From Paraburkholderia sp. HP33-1 (GTDB lineage Bacteria; Pseudomonadota; Gammaproteobacteria; Burkholderiales; Burkholderiaceae), in contig NZ_JAJEJR010000001.1 in NCBI RefSeq assembly GCF_021390595.1, positions 2,914,001-2,978,000 of the forward strand: a stretch of DNA of 64,000 nt, given 5' to 3'. Shown here in pieces: positions 20,963 to 29,865 of the stretch. Under the pieces are notes generated by a model. That model saw only the letters and a list, made by a program, of their open reading frames with translations. It did no database searches and was not told the origin of the DNA. Every line of letters starts with the position of its first letter. The stretch's first letter is position 1. Position numbers and translations under genes: made by a program.

Positions 20963-21523
20963 TCAGACGAACGAGTAAAACACCCGGAACGCGACCTTGC
21001 GCTCGGCCCAGAATTCGGCCGCTTCACGGAACACGTCGAGCAGCGTCTCGCGCCCTTCCTTGTCGAATTTCTGCGCGACCGGCAGCTGTTCGAGCACGAT
21101 CACGAAGCCGGGCTGCGCGCCCGCCTTGTGCACGAGGTCGGTCAGGCAATCGTAGAGAGCGTCGTAGTTCTTGCCGAAATGCTTGGGAAACAGGAACGAT
21201 GTCGCGATCGTCTCGAGCACTTCCTGCTTCGAGGCCGCGTTCGCACAGTACGCATACAGAAAGTGCTGGCCGAGCTGGCTGGCTTCGTCGGCAAGATCCT
21301 GCACGCGGAACGCGCGGATCGACTGGACGATATTCGGCCGCACCGTCCTGAAAAGGCTCATTGGCTCCTCGTTCGATGAAACCACCGTGCCAGCCTCACT
21401 TTGATTGTCGCGGCCCTGTTCGCCGGCGCGCATTTTCATGACGCGTTGGAACAAATTGCCGTCGCCGGCCGCGAAAAGATCCGTCGCGACTCCGGAATCG
21501 TGCGCGTAGATGTTGTCGCTCAT
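20963..21523 (-). CDS. Barstar family ribonuclease inhibitor
   Basis: A protein of up to 186 residues whose C-terminal half is a barstar domain: FLFPKHFGKNYDALYDCLTD is the classic barstar helix-loop region, followed by the GFVIVLEQLPVAQKF strand. Barstars block barnase-type RNases. It starts 16 bp after the stop of the secreted RNase on the same strand, giving a toxin-immunity order. The start is uncertain: 21523 gives a 54-residue extension without known domain, while the ATG at 21361 has a better ribosome site (GAGGAG, 3 nt before) and gives a 132-residue protein. The ATG at 21532 is a third option. Confidence 0.82.
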   Translation of the reverse strand: MSDNIYAHDSGVATDLFAAGDGNLFQRVMKMRAGEQGRDNQSEAGTVVSSNEEPMSLFRTVRPNIVQSIRAFRVQDLADEASQLGQHFLYAYCANAASKQEVLETIATSFLFPKHFGKNYDALYDCLTDLVHKAGAQPGFVIVLEQLPVAQKFDKEGRETLLDVFREAAEFWAERKVAFRVFYSFV

Positions 21524-21539
21524 GCCATTCATCCCGATG

Positions 21540-21950
21540 TCATTCAACAATACGATTAAAACTGGTGTAGTGGTCGTCCGAGTAGTAACAATTGTCGGTT
21601 CGCTGTAGCGGACCTCCGCAGACGATGCGGCGCGCCCCGCGATTACGCGCGTGAGGCGTGGGAACAGTGTATTCGTGGTAATAGCCGCGCCGATGAGCGG
21701 GCAGCACCCGTTCGTAGTTACCGAATACGATGCCGTCCTTCTCAAACGGGTAAGGCCCGCCGGCGGCAATGAGGTTCAACGTATTGACCGCCTCGCGCGG
21801 CAACTGCGCGAGCGCGATGGTACCTACCTCCGCTTCGGCCCCGGCAGGCGCCGAGTAGTCTCGCGCCAGCGCGTCGGGCGCGGTCGACCATGCGCAGAGC
21901 ACGGCGGCACCGATCAGCACGCCTTTTATGCGCAACCAGTTGCGTGCCAT
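21540..21950 (-). CDS. Secreted guanyl-specific ribonuclease (N1/T1, barnase-like)
   Basis: A 136-residue RNase with an N-terminal signal peptide (hydrophobic 9-22, likely cut after ALA at about 27-29). The catalytic region aligns directly with Streptomyces RNase Sa: Glu93 in YHEYTVPTP, Arg104 and Arg108 in RNRGARRIVCGG, and His127 in DDHYTSF, at nearly the same spacing as Glu54, Arg65, Arg69 and His85 there. Cys111 and Cys121 could form a disulfide outside the cytoplasm. The barstar-family gene follows immediately. The active-site match is strong; whether it is exported for nutrition or for competition is unknown. Confidence 0.88.
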   Translation of the reverse strand: MARNWLRIKGVLIGAAVLCAWSTAPDALARDYSAPAGAEAEVGTIALAQLPREAVNTLNLIAAGGPYPFEKDGIVFGNYERVLPAHRRGYYHEYTVPTPHARNRGARRIVCGGPLQRTDNCYYSDDHYTSFNRIVE

Positions 21951-22098
21951 GTATCAGGTTTCCCGCTGTCGGATCACGAGTTTTACGACCATGAAAGTCG
22001 TAAGGGTATCGCTAATAGCCTTTGGAATCAACGTTCGACGGCCCAACGACAGCCATTGCACGCCCCGCGAAAGCCAGTGGTCGAGACTTTGACGACAT

Positions 22099-22129
22099 TT
22101 GACAGAATGTTTAGCCCGATCGGGATAAA
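22099..22129 (+). promoter_or_regulatory. Candidate promoter for the small RNA
   Basis: A perfect -35 TTGACA at 22099-22104 is followed by GGATAA/GATAAA near 22123-22129. The spacing of 18-19 bp is slightly long. Transcription would begin near 22135. Confidence 0.45.
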
Positions 22130-22134
22130 CTGAG

Positions 22135-22311
22135 CCTGACCGTGATCGAACGCAGCGTGTGAGCGGTGCAAGCGGCCGCTGGCCGAGGTGGTCGATAACG
22201 GTTGTTAGAGCCTGGAACTACCCAGCCGAAAGGCTGTGTCATTGCCATTTTTCGGGGTGGCGATCCCCAGCTTGCCCTGAGGGCGTGCCCATTGCGGGCA
22301 CGCCTTTTTTT
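22135..22311 (+). ncRNA. Candidate small RNA of unknown class
   Basis: About 175 bases between a TTGACA-type promoter and a strong intrinsic terminator, with no open frame. The RNA could fold: CAGCC-GAAA-GGCTG (22223-22236) is a GNRA hairpin, and GCAAGC (22168-22173) can pair with GCTTGC (22270-22275) to close the central part. The terminator has a U tract only on the plus strand, so it does not serve maeB, which converges from the other side. I did not recognise a known family; the length is close to that of 6S RNA, but I cannot confirm that class. The 5' end is approximate. Confidence 0.5.
22282..22311 (+). terminator. Intrinsic terminator of the candidate small RNA
   Basis: GGCGTGCCC and GGGCACGCC form a perfect 9-bp stem around ATTGC, followed by T7. 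The T tract is on the plus strand only. Confidence 0.88.
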
Positions 22312-22372
22312 CAGGGCGCGCCGGTTGGAGAACCGGCGCCGGGCCTGTCGCGGCCCGGTAACGATGCGCGGA

Positions 22373-24667
22373 TCAGCGAGTTGCGCTCACGTCCGCAACC
22401 AGCAGCGCCGCCATGTTGACGATCCGGCGCACCGTCGCCGACGGCGTCAGCACATGCACCGGCTTGGCCGCGCCGAGCAGCATCGGGCCAATCGCGATGT
22501 TGTTGCCGGCCGCCGTCTTCAGCAGGTTGTACGAGATGTTGGCCGCATCGATGTTCGGCAGCACCAGCAGGTTCGCGTCACCTTCGAGCGTCGAATCGGG
22601 CAGCACTTCGCGGCGCAGGTTGGCGTCGAGCGCGACATCGCCGTGCATTTCGCCGTCAACTTGCAGCTCCGGCGCGCGTTCACGCAGGATCGCGAGCGTA
22701 TCGCGCATCTTCTGCGCGGTCGGTGCGTTGCTCGAACCGAAGTTCGAATGCGACACGAGCGCAACCTTCGGCTCGATACCGAAACGGCGCACTTCCTCGG
22801 CTGCCATGATCGTGATCTCGGCCAACTCTTCCGGCGTCGGATCGACATTCACGTGCGTATCGACGAGGAAGATCTGCCGGTTCGGCAGCACCAGCCCGTT
22901 CATCGCCGCGTAGACCTTCGCCCCCGGCTTCTTGCCGATCACCTGGTCGATGAAGTGCAAATGACGGTGGGTCGTGCTGACCGTGCCGCAGATCATGCCG
23001 TCCGCCTCGCCCTTCTTGACCATCATCGAGCCGATCAGCGTGGTGCGGCGGCGCATTTCGAGCTTGGCCATCTGCGTGGTGATGCCCTTGCGCGACATCA
23101 TCTTCGCGTATTCCTGCCAGAAATCGCGATAACGTTCGTCATGATCGGTGTTGACGACCGTATAGTCCTGCCCCGCCACGAGTCGCAGGCCATAGCGTGC
23201 GATACGCTGTTCGATCACCGCCGGCCGGCCGATCAGGATCGGCTTGGCGAGCTTTTCGTCGACGATGATCTGCATCGCGCGCAGTACGCGTTCTTCTTCG
23301 CCTTCCGCGAACACAATGCGCTTCTTTTCCGGCTCGACGCTGCGTGCGAGCTGGAAGATCGGCTTCATCGTGGTGCCGCTGTGGTAGACGAATTGCTGCA
23401 GATGCTGGCAGTACGCGTCCATGTCCTCGATCGGACGCTCGGCGACGCCGCATTCCATCGCGGCCTTCGCCACCGCGGGCGCGACCTTGACGATCAGACG
23501 CGGATCGAAGGGCTTCGGAATCAGGTACTCGGGCCCGAACGACAGATCCTGGATGCCGTACGCCGTCGCGACGATGTCGCTCTGCTCCTGGCGCGCCAGT
23601 TCGGCGATCGCGTTGACCGCGGCGATTTCCATTTCACGCGTGACCGTCGTCGCGCCGGCGTCGAGCGCGCCGCGGAACAGGAACGGGAACACGAGCACGT
23701 TGTTCACCTGGTTCGGGTAGTCGGTACGGCCCGTGCACAGCACCGCGTCCGGGCGCACTTCGAGCGCGAGTTCCGGCAGGATTTCCGGCGTCGGGTTCGC
23801 GAGCGCGAGGATCAGCGGCCTGTCGGCCATCTGCTTGACCATGTCCTGCTTGAGCACGCCGCCAGCCGACAGACCGAGGAAAATGTCCGCGCCGCCGATC
23901 GCTTCGGCGAGCGAGCGGGCGCTGGTTTCACGCGCGAAGCGTTCCTTGACCGGGTCCATGAGCTCGGTGCGGCCCTTGTAGACCACGCCCGCGAGGTCCG
24001 TCACGATGATGTTTTCGAGCGGCAGGCCGATGTCGACGAGCAGGTCCAGACACGCGAGCGCCGCCGCGCCCGCGCCGGAGGCAACCAGCTTGACTTCCTT
24101 GATGTCCTTACCGACGACCTTCAGGCCGTTGGTGACCGCCGCCGCGACGACGATCGCGGTGCCGTGCTGGTCGTCGTGGAAGACCGGAATCTTCATGCGC
24201 TTGCGGCATTCGCGCTCGACGATGAAGCAGTCCGGCGCCTTGATGTCTTCGAGGTTGATGCCGCCGAAAGTCGGCTCGAGCGCGGCGATCACCTCGACCA
24301 GCTTGTGCGGATCGGTCTCGTTGATCTCGATATCGAACACGTCGATGCCGGCGAATTTCTTGAACAGGACGGCCTTGCCCTCCATGACCGGCTTCGACGC
24401 GAGCGGCCCGATGTTGCCGAGACCCAATACCGCGGTACCGTTCGTGACGACGCCGACGAGGTTGCTGCGCGCGGTGAAACGCGCGGCGTTCAACGGGCTT
24501 TCGACGATTTCCTCGCACGCGAACGCGACACCCGGCGAATAAGCCAGCGCGAGGTCGCGCTGGTTGAGCATCTGCTTGGTCGGGGCGATCGCGATCTTGC
24601 CGGGAGTCGGGAACTCGTGGTAATCGAGAGCGGCTTCGCGGAGTTTGGTATTGACGGGATTCGACAT
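22373..24667 (-). CDS. maeB: NADP-dependent malic enzyme, MaeB type
   Basis: A 764-residue hybrid protein. The N-terminal malic-enzyme part (about 1-430) decarboxylates malate to pyruvate; it has [15 protein letters not shown], the Rossmann [14 protein letters not shown] and the catalytic region near FHDDQHGTA. The C-terminal part (about 440-764) is a phosphotransacetylase-like domain, normally regulatory and inactive in MaeB, that binds acetyl-CoA. This two-domain length separates it from the short malic enzymes. The start [14 protein letters not shown] (24667) is the family one. It is divergent from thiL and converges on the candidate small RNA. Confidence 0.95.
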   Translation of the reverse strand: MSNPVNTKLREAALDYHEFPTPGKIAIAPTKQMLNQRDLALAYSPGVAFACEEIVESPLNAARFTARSNLVGVVTNGTAVLGLGNIGPLASKPVMEGKAVLFKKFAGIDVFDIEINETDPHKLVEVIAALEPTFGGINLEDIKAPDCFIVERECRKRMKIPVFHDDQHGTAIVVAAAVTNGLKVVGKDIKEVKLVASGAGAAALACLDLLVDIGLPLENIIVTDLAGVVYKGRTELMDPVKERFARETSARSLAEAIGGADIFLGLSAGGVLKQDMVKQMADRPLILALANPTPEILPELALEVRPDAVLCTGRTDYPNQVNNVLVFPFLFRGALDAGATTVTREMEIAAVNAIAELARQEQSDIVATAYGIQDLSFGPEYLIPKPFDPRLIVKVAPAVAKAAMECGVAERPIEDMDAYCQHLQQFVYHSGTTMKPIFQLARSVEPEKKRIVFAEGEEERVLRAMQIIVDEKLAKPILIGRPAVIEQRIARYGLRLVAGQDYTVVNTDHDERYRDFWQEYAKMMSRKGITTQMAKLEMRRRTTLIGSMMVKKGEADGMICGTVSTTHRHLHFIDQVIGKKPGAKVYAAMNGLVLPNRQIFLVDTHVNVDPTPEELAEITIMAAEEVRRFGIEPKVALVSHSNFGSSNAPTAQKMRDTLAILRERAPELQVDGEMHGDVALDANLRREVLPDSTLEGDANLLVLPNIDAANISYNLLKTAAGNNIAIGPMLLGAAKPVHVLTPSATVRRIVNMAALLVADVSATR

Positions 24668-24899
24668 AAGGCGGGCTTCGAAGTGCAGATTAGAATAGAC
24701 GTTCGACGGCATTGTAGCCCCAATCGCCTACGCAATTCCTTCAATACGGGTACAACAGCCGCGACTGAAACAGCGTGAAAGCGCGTTACGCCGCGAGTTG
24801 TGCGCGATACGGGTGGTCTGGCGCGTGCGAAGGGACACCGCGCCCAACAATCACAATCCGCGCTATTTCTCCACCGCTCTCCGTTCATCGTCCGCCATC

Positions 24900-25901
24900 A
24901 TGCTTTCCGAGTTTTCGCTGATCGACCGCTTCTTCGCCCGCCGCGCCGCCACTACCCGGTCGTCCACTGCGGAGAGCGTCACGCTCGGCATCGGCGACGA
25001 TTGCGCGTTGCTGGCGCCGCGTGCGGGCGAGATGCTGGCGATATCGACGGACATGCTGGTTGAAGGCCGTCACTTCTTCGCTGATATCGATCCCGAAGCG
25101 CTGGGCCACAAGGCGCTCGCAGTCAATCTGTCGGACCTCGCCGCAATGGGCGCGCAGCCGCTCGCGTTCACGCTGGCCTTTTCGCTGCCCAAAGCGGACG
25201 AGGCCTGGCTCTCCGGGTTCAGCGACGGCCTGTTCGCGCTGGCCGAGCGTTACGGTTGCGAGCTGATCGGCGGCGATACGACGGGCGGCCCGCTCAATCT
25301 GTGCATCACGGTGTTCGGTAGCCTGCCGCCACAAACGGCATTGCGCCGTGATGCCGCGCAACCCGGCGACGACATCTGGATCTCCGGCACGCTCGGCGAC
25401 GCCCGCGCTGGCCTCGGCGTGCAGCGCGGCGAATGGACTGCCCATGCGAACGACGCCGCGATGTTCCGCCACGCGCTCGAACGCCCCGAGCCGCGCATCG
25501 CGCTCGGCCTCGCGCTGCGCGGCATCGCGCACGCGGCGCTCGACCTGTCGGACGGACTCGCCGGCGATCTGCTGCATATTCTCGAGCGCTCGTCGGTGCG
25601 CGCGAGCGTCGACGTCGACGCGGTGCCGCGCTCGGCCGCGCTGCGCCGCCTCGCGCCCGACATCCAGCAGCGCTGCACCCTCGCGGGCGGCGACGACTAC
25701 GAGTTGTGCTTCACTGCGCCCAGCGCTGCGCGCGCCGCGGTCGAGGCCGCCGCGCAGAAGGCGTCCGTGCCTGTCACCCGCATCGGTACAATAAGTGCTC
25801 TGGCGGCGGACACCGACCGCCCGGCCATCGTGTGGCACAACGCCGCCGGCGCGCCGCTCACCGTGACGTTGCAAGGTTTCGATCACTTCCATGCAGAATG
25901 A
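24900..25901 (+). CDS. thiL: Thiamine-monophosphate kinase
   Basis: A 333-residue ThiL of the AIRS/PurM superfamily, which phosphorylates thiamine phosphate to the active cofactor. The N-terminal metal/ATP motif GIGDDCA is at 30-36, followed by STDMLVEGRHF, and LDLSDGLAGDL and LAGGDDYELCF lie in the C-terminal half. The ATG at 24900 gives the usual MLSEFSLIDRF start. Its stop overlaps the pgpA start by 11 bases, so the two are translationally coupled, an order also seen in E. coli (thiL-pgpA). Confidence 0.95.
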   Translation: MLSEFSLIDRFFARRAATTRSSTAESVTLGIGDDCALLAPRAGEMLAISTDMLVEGRHFFADIDPEALGHKALAVNLSDLAAMGAQPLAFTLAFSLPKADEAWLSGFSDGLFALAERYGCELIGGDTTGGPLNLCITVFGSLPPQTALRRDAAQPGDDIWISGTLGDARAGLGVQRGEWTAHANDAAMFRHALERPEPRIALGLALRGIAHAALDLSDGLAGDLLHILERSSVRASVDVDAVPRSAALRRLAPDIQQRCTLAGGDDYELCFTAPSAARAAVEAAAQKASVPVTRIGTISALAADTDRPAIVWHNAAGAPLTVTLQGFDHFHAE

Positions 25902-26466
25902 CCCCTCGCTCGGCCCCGCCGACGACATCATCGGCGGCGAGCCGCCCCGGGCACCCCGACCGCGCGCGCCGAAACCCGATCAGCCGCGTCGCGCGAGCGC
26001 GCGCTTCATGCTGTCGCATCCGGTCCACATTCTGTCGCTCGGCTTCGGCAGCGGTCTGTCGCCGGTCGCGCCGGGTACGGCCGGCACGCTGTTCGCGTGG
26101 GCCTCGTTCGCGGTGCTGAACCGTTATCTGACGGTCATCGATTGGGGCGTGCTGATCATCGTCGGCTTTCTCGGCGGCATCGCGCTGTGCGACTTCACCG
26201 CGAAGCGGCTCGGCGTCGAGGATCCGTCGGCGGTCGTGTGGGACGAAATCGTCGCGTTCTGGCTCGTGCTGCTGATGGTCACGCCTGTCTCGCTCGGCGG
26301 CCAGGTGTGGGCGTTCGTGATCTTCCGCTTCTTCGACATGGTGAAGCCACCGCCCATCGGCTACTTCGACCGCCGGCTGAAAGGTGGCTTTGGCATCATG
26401 TTCGACGATCTGGTCGCCGCATTCTTTTCGTTGCTCGTGATTGCACTGTGGCGGATGTCGGTTTGA
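25891..26466 (+). CDS. pgpA: Phosphatidylglycerophosphatase A
   Basis: A 191-residue inner-membrane PgpA that removes the phosphate from phosphatidylglycerophosphate to form phosphatidylglycerol. The first 30 or so residues are Pro/Arg-rich and cytoplasmic. FGSGLSPVAPGTAGTL, the acidic CDFTAKRLGVEDPSAVVWDE (listed to its limit) and RFFDMVKP are conserved family elements, with three to four hydrophobic helices between them. It overlaps the thiL end by 11 bases. Confidence 0.93.
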   Translation: MQNDPSLGPADDIIGGEPPRAPRPRAPKPDQPRRASARFMLSHPVHILSLGFGSGLSPVAPGTAGTLFAWASFAVLNRYLTVIDWGVLIIVGFLGGIALCDFTAKRLGVEDPSAVVWDEIVAFWLVLLMVTPVSLGGQVWAFVIFRFFDMVKPPPIGYFDRRLKGGFGIMFDDLVAAFFSLLVIALWRMSV

Positions 26467-26575
26467 GCGCTGCCTGAACACCGTTTGAGTGCAGTTCGAC
26501 TCTTCTGGTCGCCGCCCGGCCTTTGCCGTTCGCCGCGCCTCACGGCCGGCTTCGTTTTCCGGATTGACTGACGCC

Positions 26576-27076
26576 ATGCCTACCGATTCCGTCGTTCATC
26601 AGCTTGCGATCCGCGTGAGCAACCGTCTGCGCGACGAGCGCCTGATGCTCGTGACCGCCGAGTCCTGCACGGGCGGCATGGTCGCGACCGCGATCACCGA
26701 CATTTCCGGCAGCAGCGGCTGGTTCGAGCGCGGCTTCGTCACGTATTCGAACCAGGCGAAAAGCGAAATGATCGGCGTGCCGGCCGACCTGATCGAAAAG
26801 CACGGCGCGGTCAGCGAACCGGTCGCGCGCGCGATGGCCGAAGGCGCACTGCGCAACAGCCGCGCGCAGGTGTCGCTGTCGACCACCGGCGTCGCCGGAC
26901 CCGGCGGCGGCACCGAGACCAAGCCGGTCGGCATGGTGTCGTTCGGCTGGAGCAACCGGCTGCATACGTCGGTGGAAACGAAGATTTTCAAGGGCGACCG
27001 CGAGCAGATCCGCGTGCAGGCCGCGGCGCACGCGCTGCGCGGTCTGCTGGCGCTGCTCGACGAGCGCGAGCATTGA
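26576..27076 (+). CDS. pncC: Nicotinamide-nucleotide amidase (CinA C-terminal family)
   Basis: A 166-residue protein with only the CinA amidase domain, which deamidates NMN to nicotinate mononucleotide in pyridine-nucleotide recycling. The active-site motif TAESCTGG has Ser30, equal to the catalytic serine of E. coli PncC, and STTGVAGPGGGTETKPVG is the second conserved block. The start at 26576 is the first ATG with family similarity; in-frame sequence upstream is not conserved. It lies 109 bp after pgpA and is probably in the same transcript. Confidence 0.92.
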   Translation: MPTDSVVHQLAIRVSNRLRDERLMLVTAESCTGGMVATAITDISGSSGWFERGFVTYSNQAKSEMIGVPADLIEKHGAVSEPVARAMAEGALRNSRAQVSLSTTGVAGPGGGTETKPVGMVSFGWSNRLHTSVETKIFKGDREQIRVQAAAHALRGLLALLDEREH

Positions 27077-27121
27077 ACGGGGCGCGGCCTGCTATCCGAC
27101 CATCGCTGAGGAGACGGACCT

Positions 27122-27652
27122 ATGCCGGATTCGCGCTCGATCGCTGACGAACTGATCCACCGCTTCGAACTGAAGCCGCATCCTGAGGGCGGTTTTTTCG
27201 CGGAGACCTACCGTTCGGCCGCGCGCGTGCTGCGAGCCGATCAACCGGGCAAAACCGACGACACGCGCGTGGCGTCGACCGCAATCTATTACCTGCTGTG
27301 CGACGGTGCGCATTCGGCATGGCATCGGATCCGCTCCGACGAGGTGTGGCATTTCTATGCCGGCGAGCCGCTGCTGGTCCATGTGCTGGACGAAAGCGGC
27401 GCCAGCGGCACGCTCGTCACGCACCGGCTCGGCAATCCGCTTACGCATCCCGAGACAGTGTGTCAGGCCGTCGTGCCGGCAGGCGTGTGGTTCGCGGCCG
27501 AGTGCGCCGATCCGGCAACGTTCGCGCTGGTCGGCTGTACGGTCGCGCCGGGTTTCGAATTCAGCGAGTTCGAACTCGCGGATGTGGACGCGCTGAAGGC
27601 GCGGCATCCGCGGCATGCGGAGTTGATTGGGCGGCTCGGACCGGCGAATTAG
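27122..27652 (+). CDS. Cupin family protein (DUF985/Cupin_5)
   Basis: A 176-residue protein whose beta-barrel motifs are those of DUF985: LKPHPEGGFFAETYRS at the start, then TAIYYLL, SAWHRIRSDEVWHFYAGEPL and a late GCTVAPGFEFSEFELA. Structures of relatives show a cupin barrel, but no reaction is firmly established. The histidines and the acidic residue of the metal site are retained. It converges on pyrF with 21 bp between stop codons and lies 45 bp after pncC. I would not assign a pathway. Confidence 0.85.
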   Translation: MPDSRSIADELIHRFELKPHPEGGFFAETYRSAARVLRADQPGKTDDTRVASTAIYYLLCDGAHSAWHRIRSDEVWHFYAGEPLLVHVLDESGASGTLVTHRLGNPLTHPETVCQAVVPAGVWFAAECADPATFALVGCTVAPGFEFSEFELADVDALKARHPRHAELIGRLGPAN

Positions 27653-27673
27653 CGCGCCGCGCCGCCCGTCCGT

Positions 27674-28489
27674 TCAACGAAACGCGTTGATCCGGTCGCG
27701 CGTGTCCTTCGCGGCCTGCGCGGCCGCTTGCGCGAAGTCGTCGCCCTTGCCCGCATAGAGGATCGCGCGCGACGAATTGATCAGCATGCCGGTGCCATTC
27801 GCGGTCCGGCCGGCGCTCACGGTGGCCTGCACGTCGCCGCCCTGCGCGCCGATGCCCGGAATCAGCAGCGGCATGTCGCCGACGATCCCGCGCACCACTT
27901 CAATTTCCTTCGGAAACGTCGCACCAACCACGAGCCCGAGCTGGCCGCTCGCATTCCACTTCTGCGCGGCCAGTTGCGCGACGACCTGATACAGCGGCCG
28001 GCCGCCCATTTCGAGGAACTGCAGATCGGAGCCGCCCGGGTTCGACGTGCGGCACAGCACGATCACGCCCTTGCCCTCGTGCTCGAGATACGGCTCGATC
28101 GAATCGAAACCCATGTACGGATTGACCGTCACCGCGTCAGCCTGGTAGCGCTCGAATGCCTCGCGCGCGTACTGCTCGGCGGTGCTGCCGATATCGCCGC
28201 GCTTTGCGTCGAGAATCACCGGCAGGCCCGGATGGTTCGCGTGGATGTGGGCGATCAACTGCTCGAGCTGGTCCTCCGCGCGATGCGCGGCGAAGTAGGC
28301 GATCTGCGGCTTGAATGACGACGCGTACGGCGCGGTCGCATCGACGATCGTGCGGCAGAACTCGAAGATCGCGTCGGCGCGGCCCGCGAGCACGCCCGGG
28401 AATTTGCTGGGCTCGGGATCGAGGCCAACGCAAAGCAGCGAGTTCGTGCGCTGCCAGGCGTCGTTGAGTGTCTGGATGAAATTGGACAT
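27674..28489 (-). CDS. pyrF: Orotidine 5'-phosphate decarboxylase (type 2)
   Basis: A 271-residue PyrF, the last step of UMP synthesis. The catalytic Asp/Lys cluster is in DAKRGDIG at 94-101. The length and [13 protein letters not shown] (19-31) place it in the type 2 subfamily typical of betaproteobacteria and mycobacteria rather than the shorter E. coli type. It ends close to the convergent cupin gene. The aldose epimerase gene lies 94 bp upstream on the same strand but is not functionally related. Confidence 0.95.
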   Translation of the reverse strand: MSNFIQTLNDAWQRTNSLLCVGLDPEPSKFPGVLAGRADAIFEFCRTIVDATAPYASSFKPQIAYFAAHRAEDQLEQLIAHIHANHPGLPVILDAKRGDIGSTAEQYAREAFERYQADAVTVNPYMGFDSIEPYLEHEGKGVIVLCRTSNPGGSDLQFLEMGGRPLYQVVAQLAAQKWNASGQLGLVVGATFPKEIEVVRGIVGDMPLLIPGIGAQGGDVQATVSAGRTANGTGMLINSSRAILYAGKGDDFAQAAAQAAKDTRDRINAFR

Positions 28490-28583
28490 GGTGAGTCTCG
28501 CGGCGAGCCGGTAATCGGAGGAGGCGCGTATTTTACCCGCGTCTCGTGCGCGGCTCCTCGCAGCGCCGCCTCGCCTCGCCTCG

Positions 28584-29645
28584 CTATGGCTTGCGCCGCG
28601 CGCCGCGCCCGCCCGGCATCGAGCGCAGCCCGGTGCGCTCGACCGTAAAGCGGAACGTGCGCGTCAGGCGCTCGCCGCGCTTGAGCAGCGTCATGCCGTT
28701 TTCGCTCGCGCCGCCGGCGAGGTTCATCGCGTTGATCGGATGGTCGACCGGCTCGAAGCAGAAGAAGTCTTCGCCGGGCGGGGTGTACAGCACGTAGTAG
28801 TCGGTATCGGCGGCGATGTTCAGCGACAGCCGGCGCTTTGGCCACACCACCGCCGCCTGGCCGCTCCAGCCGGTGAACGCGTGATTGACGATCGTCTCCG
28901 GCAGCGGATACGCGACGCCGAACTGCCACGCGGGCGGCGCCGGGACGTGACGCACCGGCAGCCAGTCGTCGCCCGACAGCCACAGGCCGCCCGCCGCCGC
29001 CGACAGCTCGGTATCCGCGTCGCGCACGAAGAACGGGTGCACGCCGAGCCCGAACGGCAGCGTCTCGCGGCCAGCGTTTTCGATTTCGAGCACGATGACG
29101 AGCGTGGGGCCCTCGAGCCTATAGGTTTGCGTCGCGCGGAACGCGTACGGCTTGCCGTCGAGGTGATCGAGCGCGAGCCGCACGTGTTCGCGATCCGCGT
29201 CGAGCACCTGCCATTGCGCGAGCCAGCCGTCGCCGTGAATCGGCAGCGGTTCGTTGGCGCGGTTGCGCGGCACCTCGACGCGCCGCCCGGCCACGTTGAA
29301 ATGACCGCCGCCGATGCGGTTCGAATACGGCAGCAGCGGATAGCAGGCGAGCTGGTTCGGTTGCGTGTCGACGCCGACGTGGCGGCAACGCCGGAAGATC
29401 GGCGTCAGCGCGCCGTCGTCGCGCCAGTCGAAGCGGGTCACGCCGCCGCCGAGCGTCGGCGCGACGTCGAGGCGCAGTTGCGCGTTGGCGAGCGTGATGC
29501 AAGCGATATCGCCGGCGCTGCTTTCGCCGACCGCCACCGCCGACGTGCTCGGGCCCGCCAGCACGGGGTTGGCCGCCGCGGCAAGTCGCGAGCGTCGGGT
29601 TTGGGACGTGGTGGATGAGGCTGAAACGAGATTCGCAACAGTCAT
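28584..29645 (-). CDS. Aldose 1-epimerase (mutarotase) family protein
   Basis: A 353-residue protein of the galactose mutarotase superfamily, which interconverts alpha and beta anomers of aldoses. Supporting segments are [12 protein letters not shown] with the substrate arginine, PIHGDGW with a candidate catalytic His, [11 protein letters not shown], and [17 protein letters not shown] late on with acidic residues. The first 35 residues are Ser/Thr/Ala-rich and not conserved. GGAG lies 7 nt before the ATG at 29645. It closes a minus-strand sugar-oxidation cluster, where it would supply the anomer used by the dehydrogenase. A strong hairpin separates it from the lactonase gene. Confidence 0.85.
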   Translation of the reverse strand: MTVANLVSASSTTSQTRRSRLAAAANPVLAGPSTSAVAVGESSAGDIACITLANAQLRLDVAPTLGGGVTRFDWRDDGALTPIFRRCRHVGVDTQPNQLACYPLLPYSNRIGGGHFNVAGRRVEVPRNRANEPLPIHGDGWLAQWQVLDADREHVRLALDHLDGKPYAFRATQTYRLEGPTLVIVLEIENAGRETLPFGLGVHPFFVRDADTELSAAAGGLWLSGDDWLPVRHVPAPPAWQFGVAYPLPETIVNHAFTGWSGQAAVVWPKRRLSLNIAADTDYYVLYTPPGEDFFCFEPVDHPINAMNLAGGASENGMTLLKRGERLTRTFRFTVERTGLRSMPGGRGARRKP

Positions 29646-29830
29646 ATCTGGCTCCATCGAGAGGCGTGGGACGTTGCCGTCGGGGTTGACGGGTGTTGCG
29701 GGCGATTTTTTGTGACCAGGTCGCCTCAAGTCCGAACTGCATGCTGCCGATTCGTTGCCGGCCGGTCGCGGGCGGGTCGCTCGCAGACCGAAACTGCCAC
29801 ATCGACTTCTGCTTCACCTTCAGGATCGCG

Positions 29831-29851
29831 GCCCCGGCGCGCGGCCGGGGC
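29831..29851. other. Hairpin between lactonase and epimerase genes
   Basis: GCCCCGGC and GCCGGGGC form a perfect 8-bp stem around GCGCG, just after the lactonase stop. There is no T tract, so it may attenuate or protect the mRNA rather than terminate it. Confidence 0.4.
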
Positions 29852-29865
29852 TGCGTCATTCTGCG

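Noticed and set aside
22135..22311. A riboswitch or attenuator leader
   Set aside because: No plus-strand gene follows the terminator; the next gene, maeB, is on the other strand and reads toward it.
22202..24778. An 858-codon plus-strand frame opposite maeB
   Set aside because: Same mirror effect; it also runs through the small RNA terminator.
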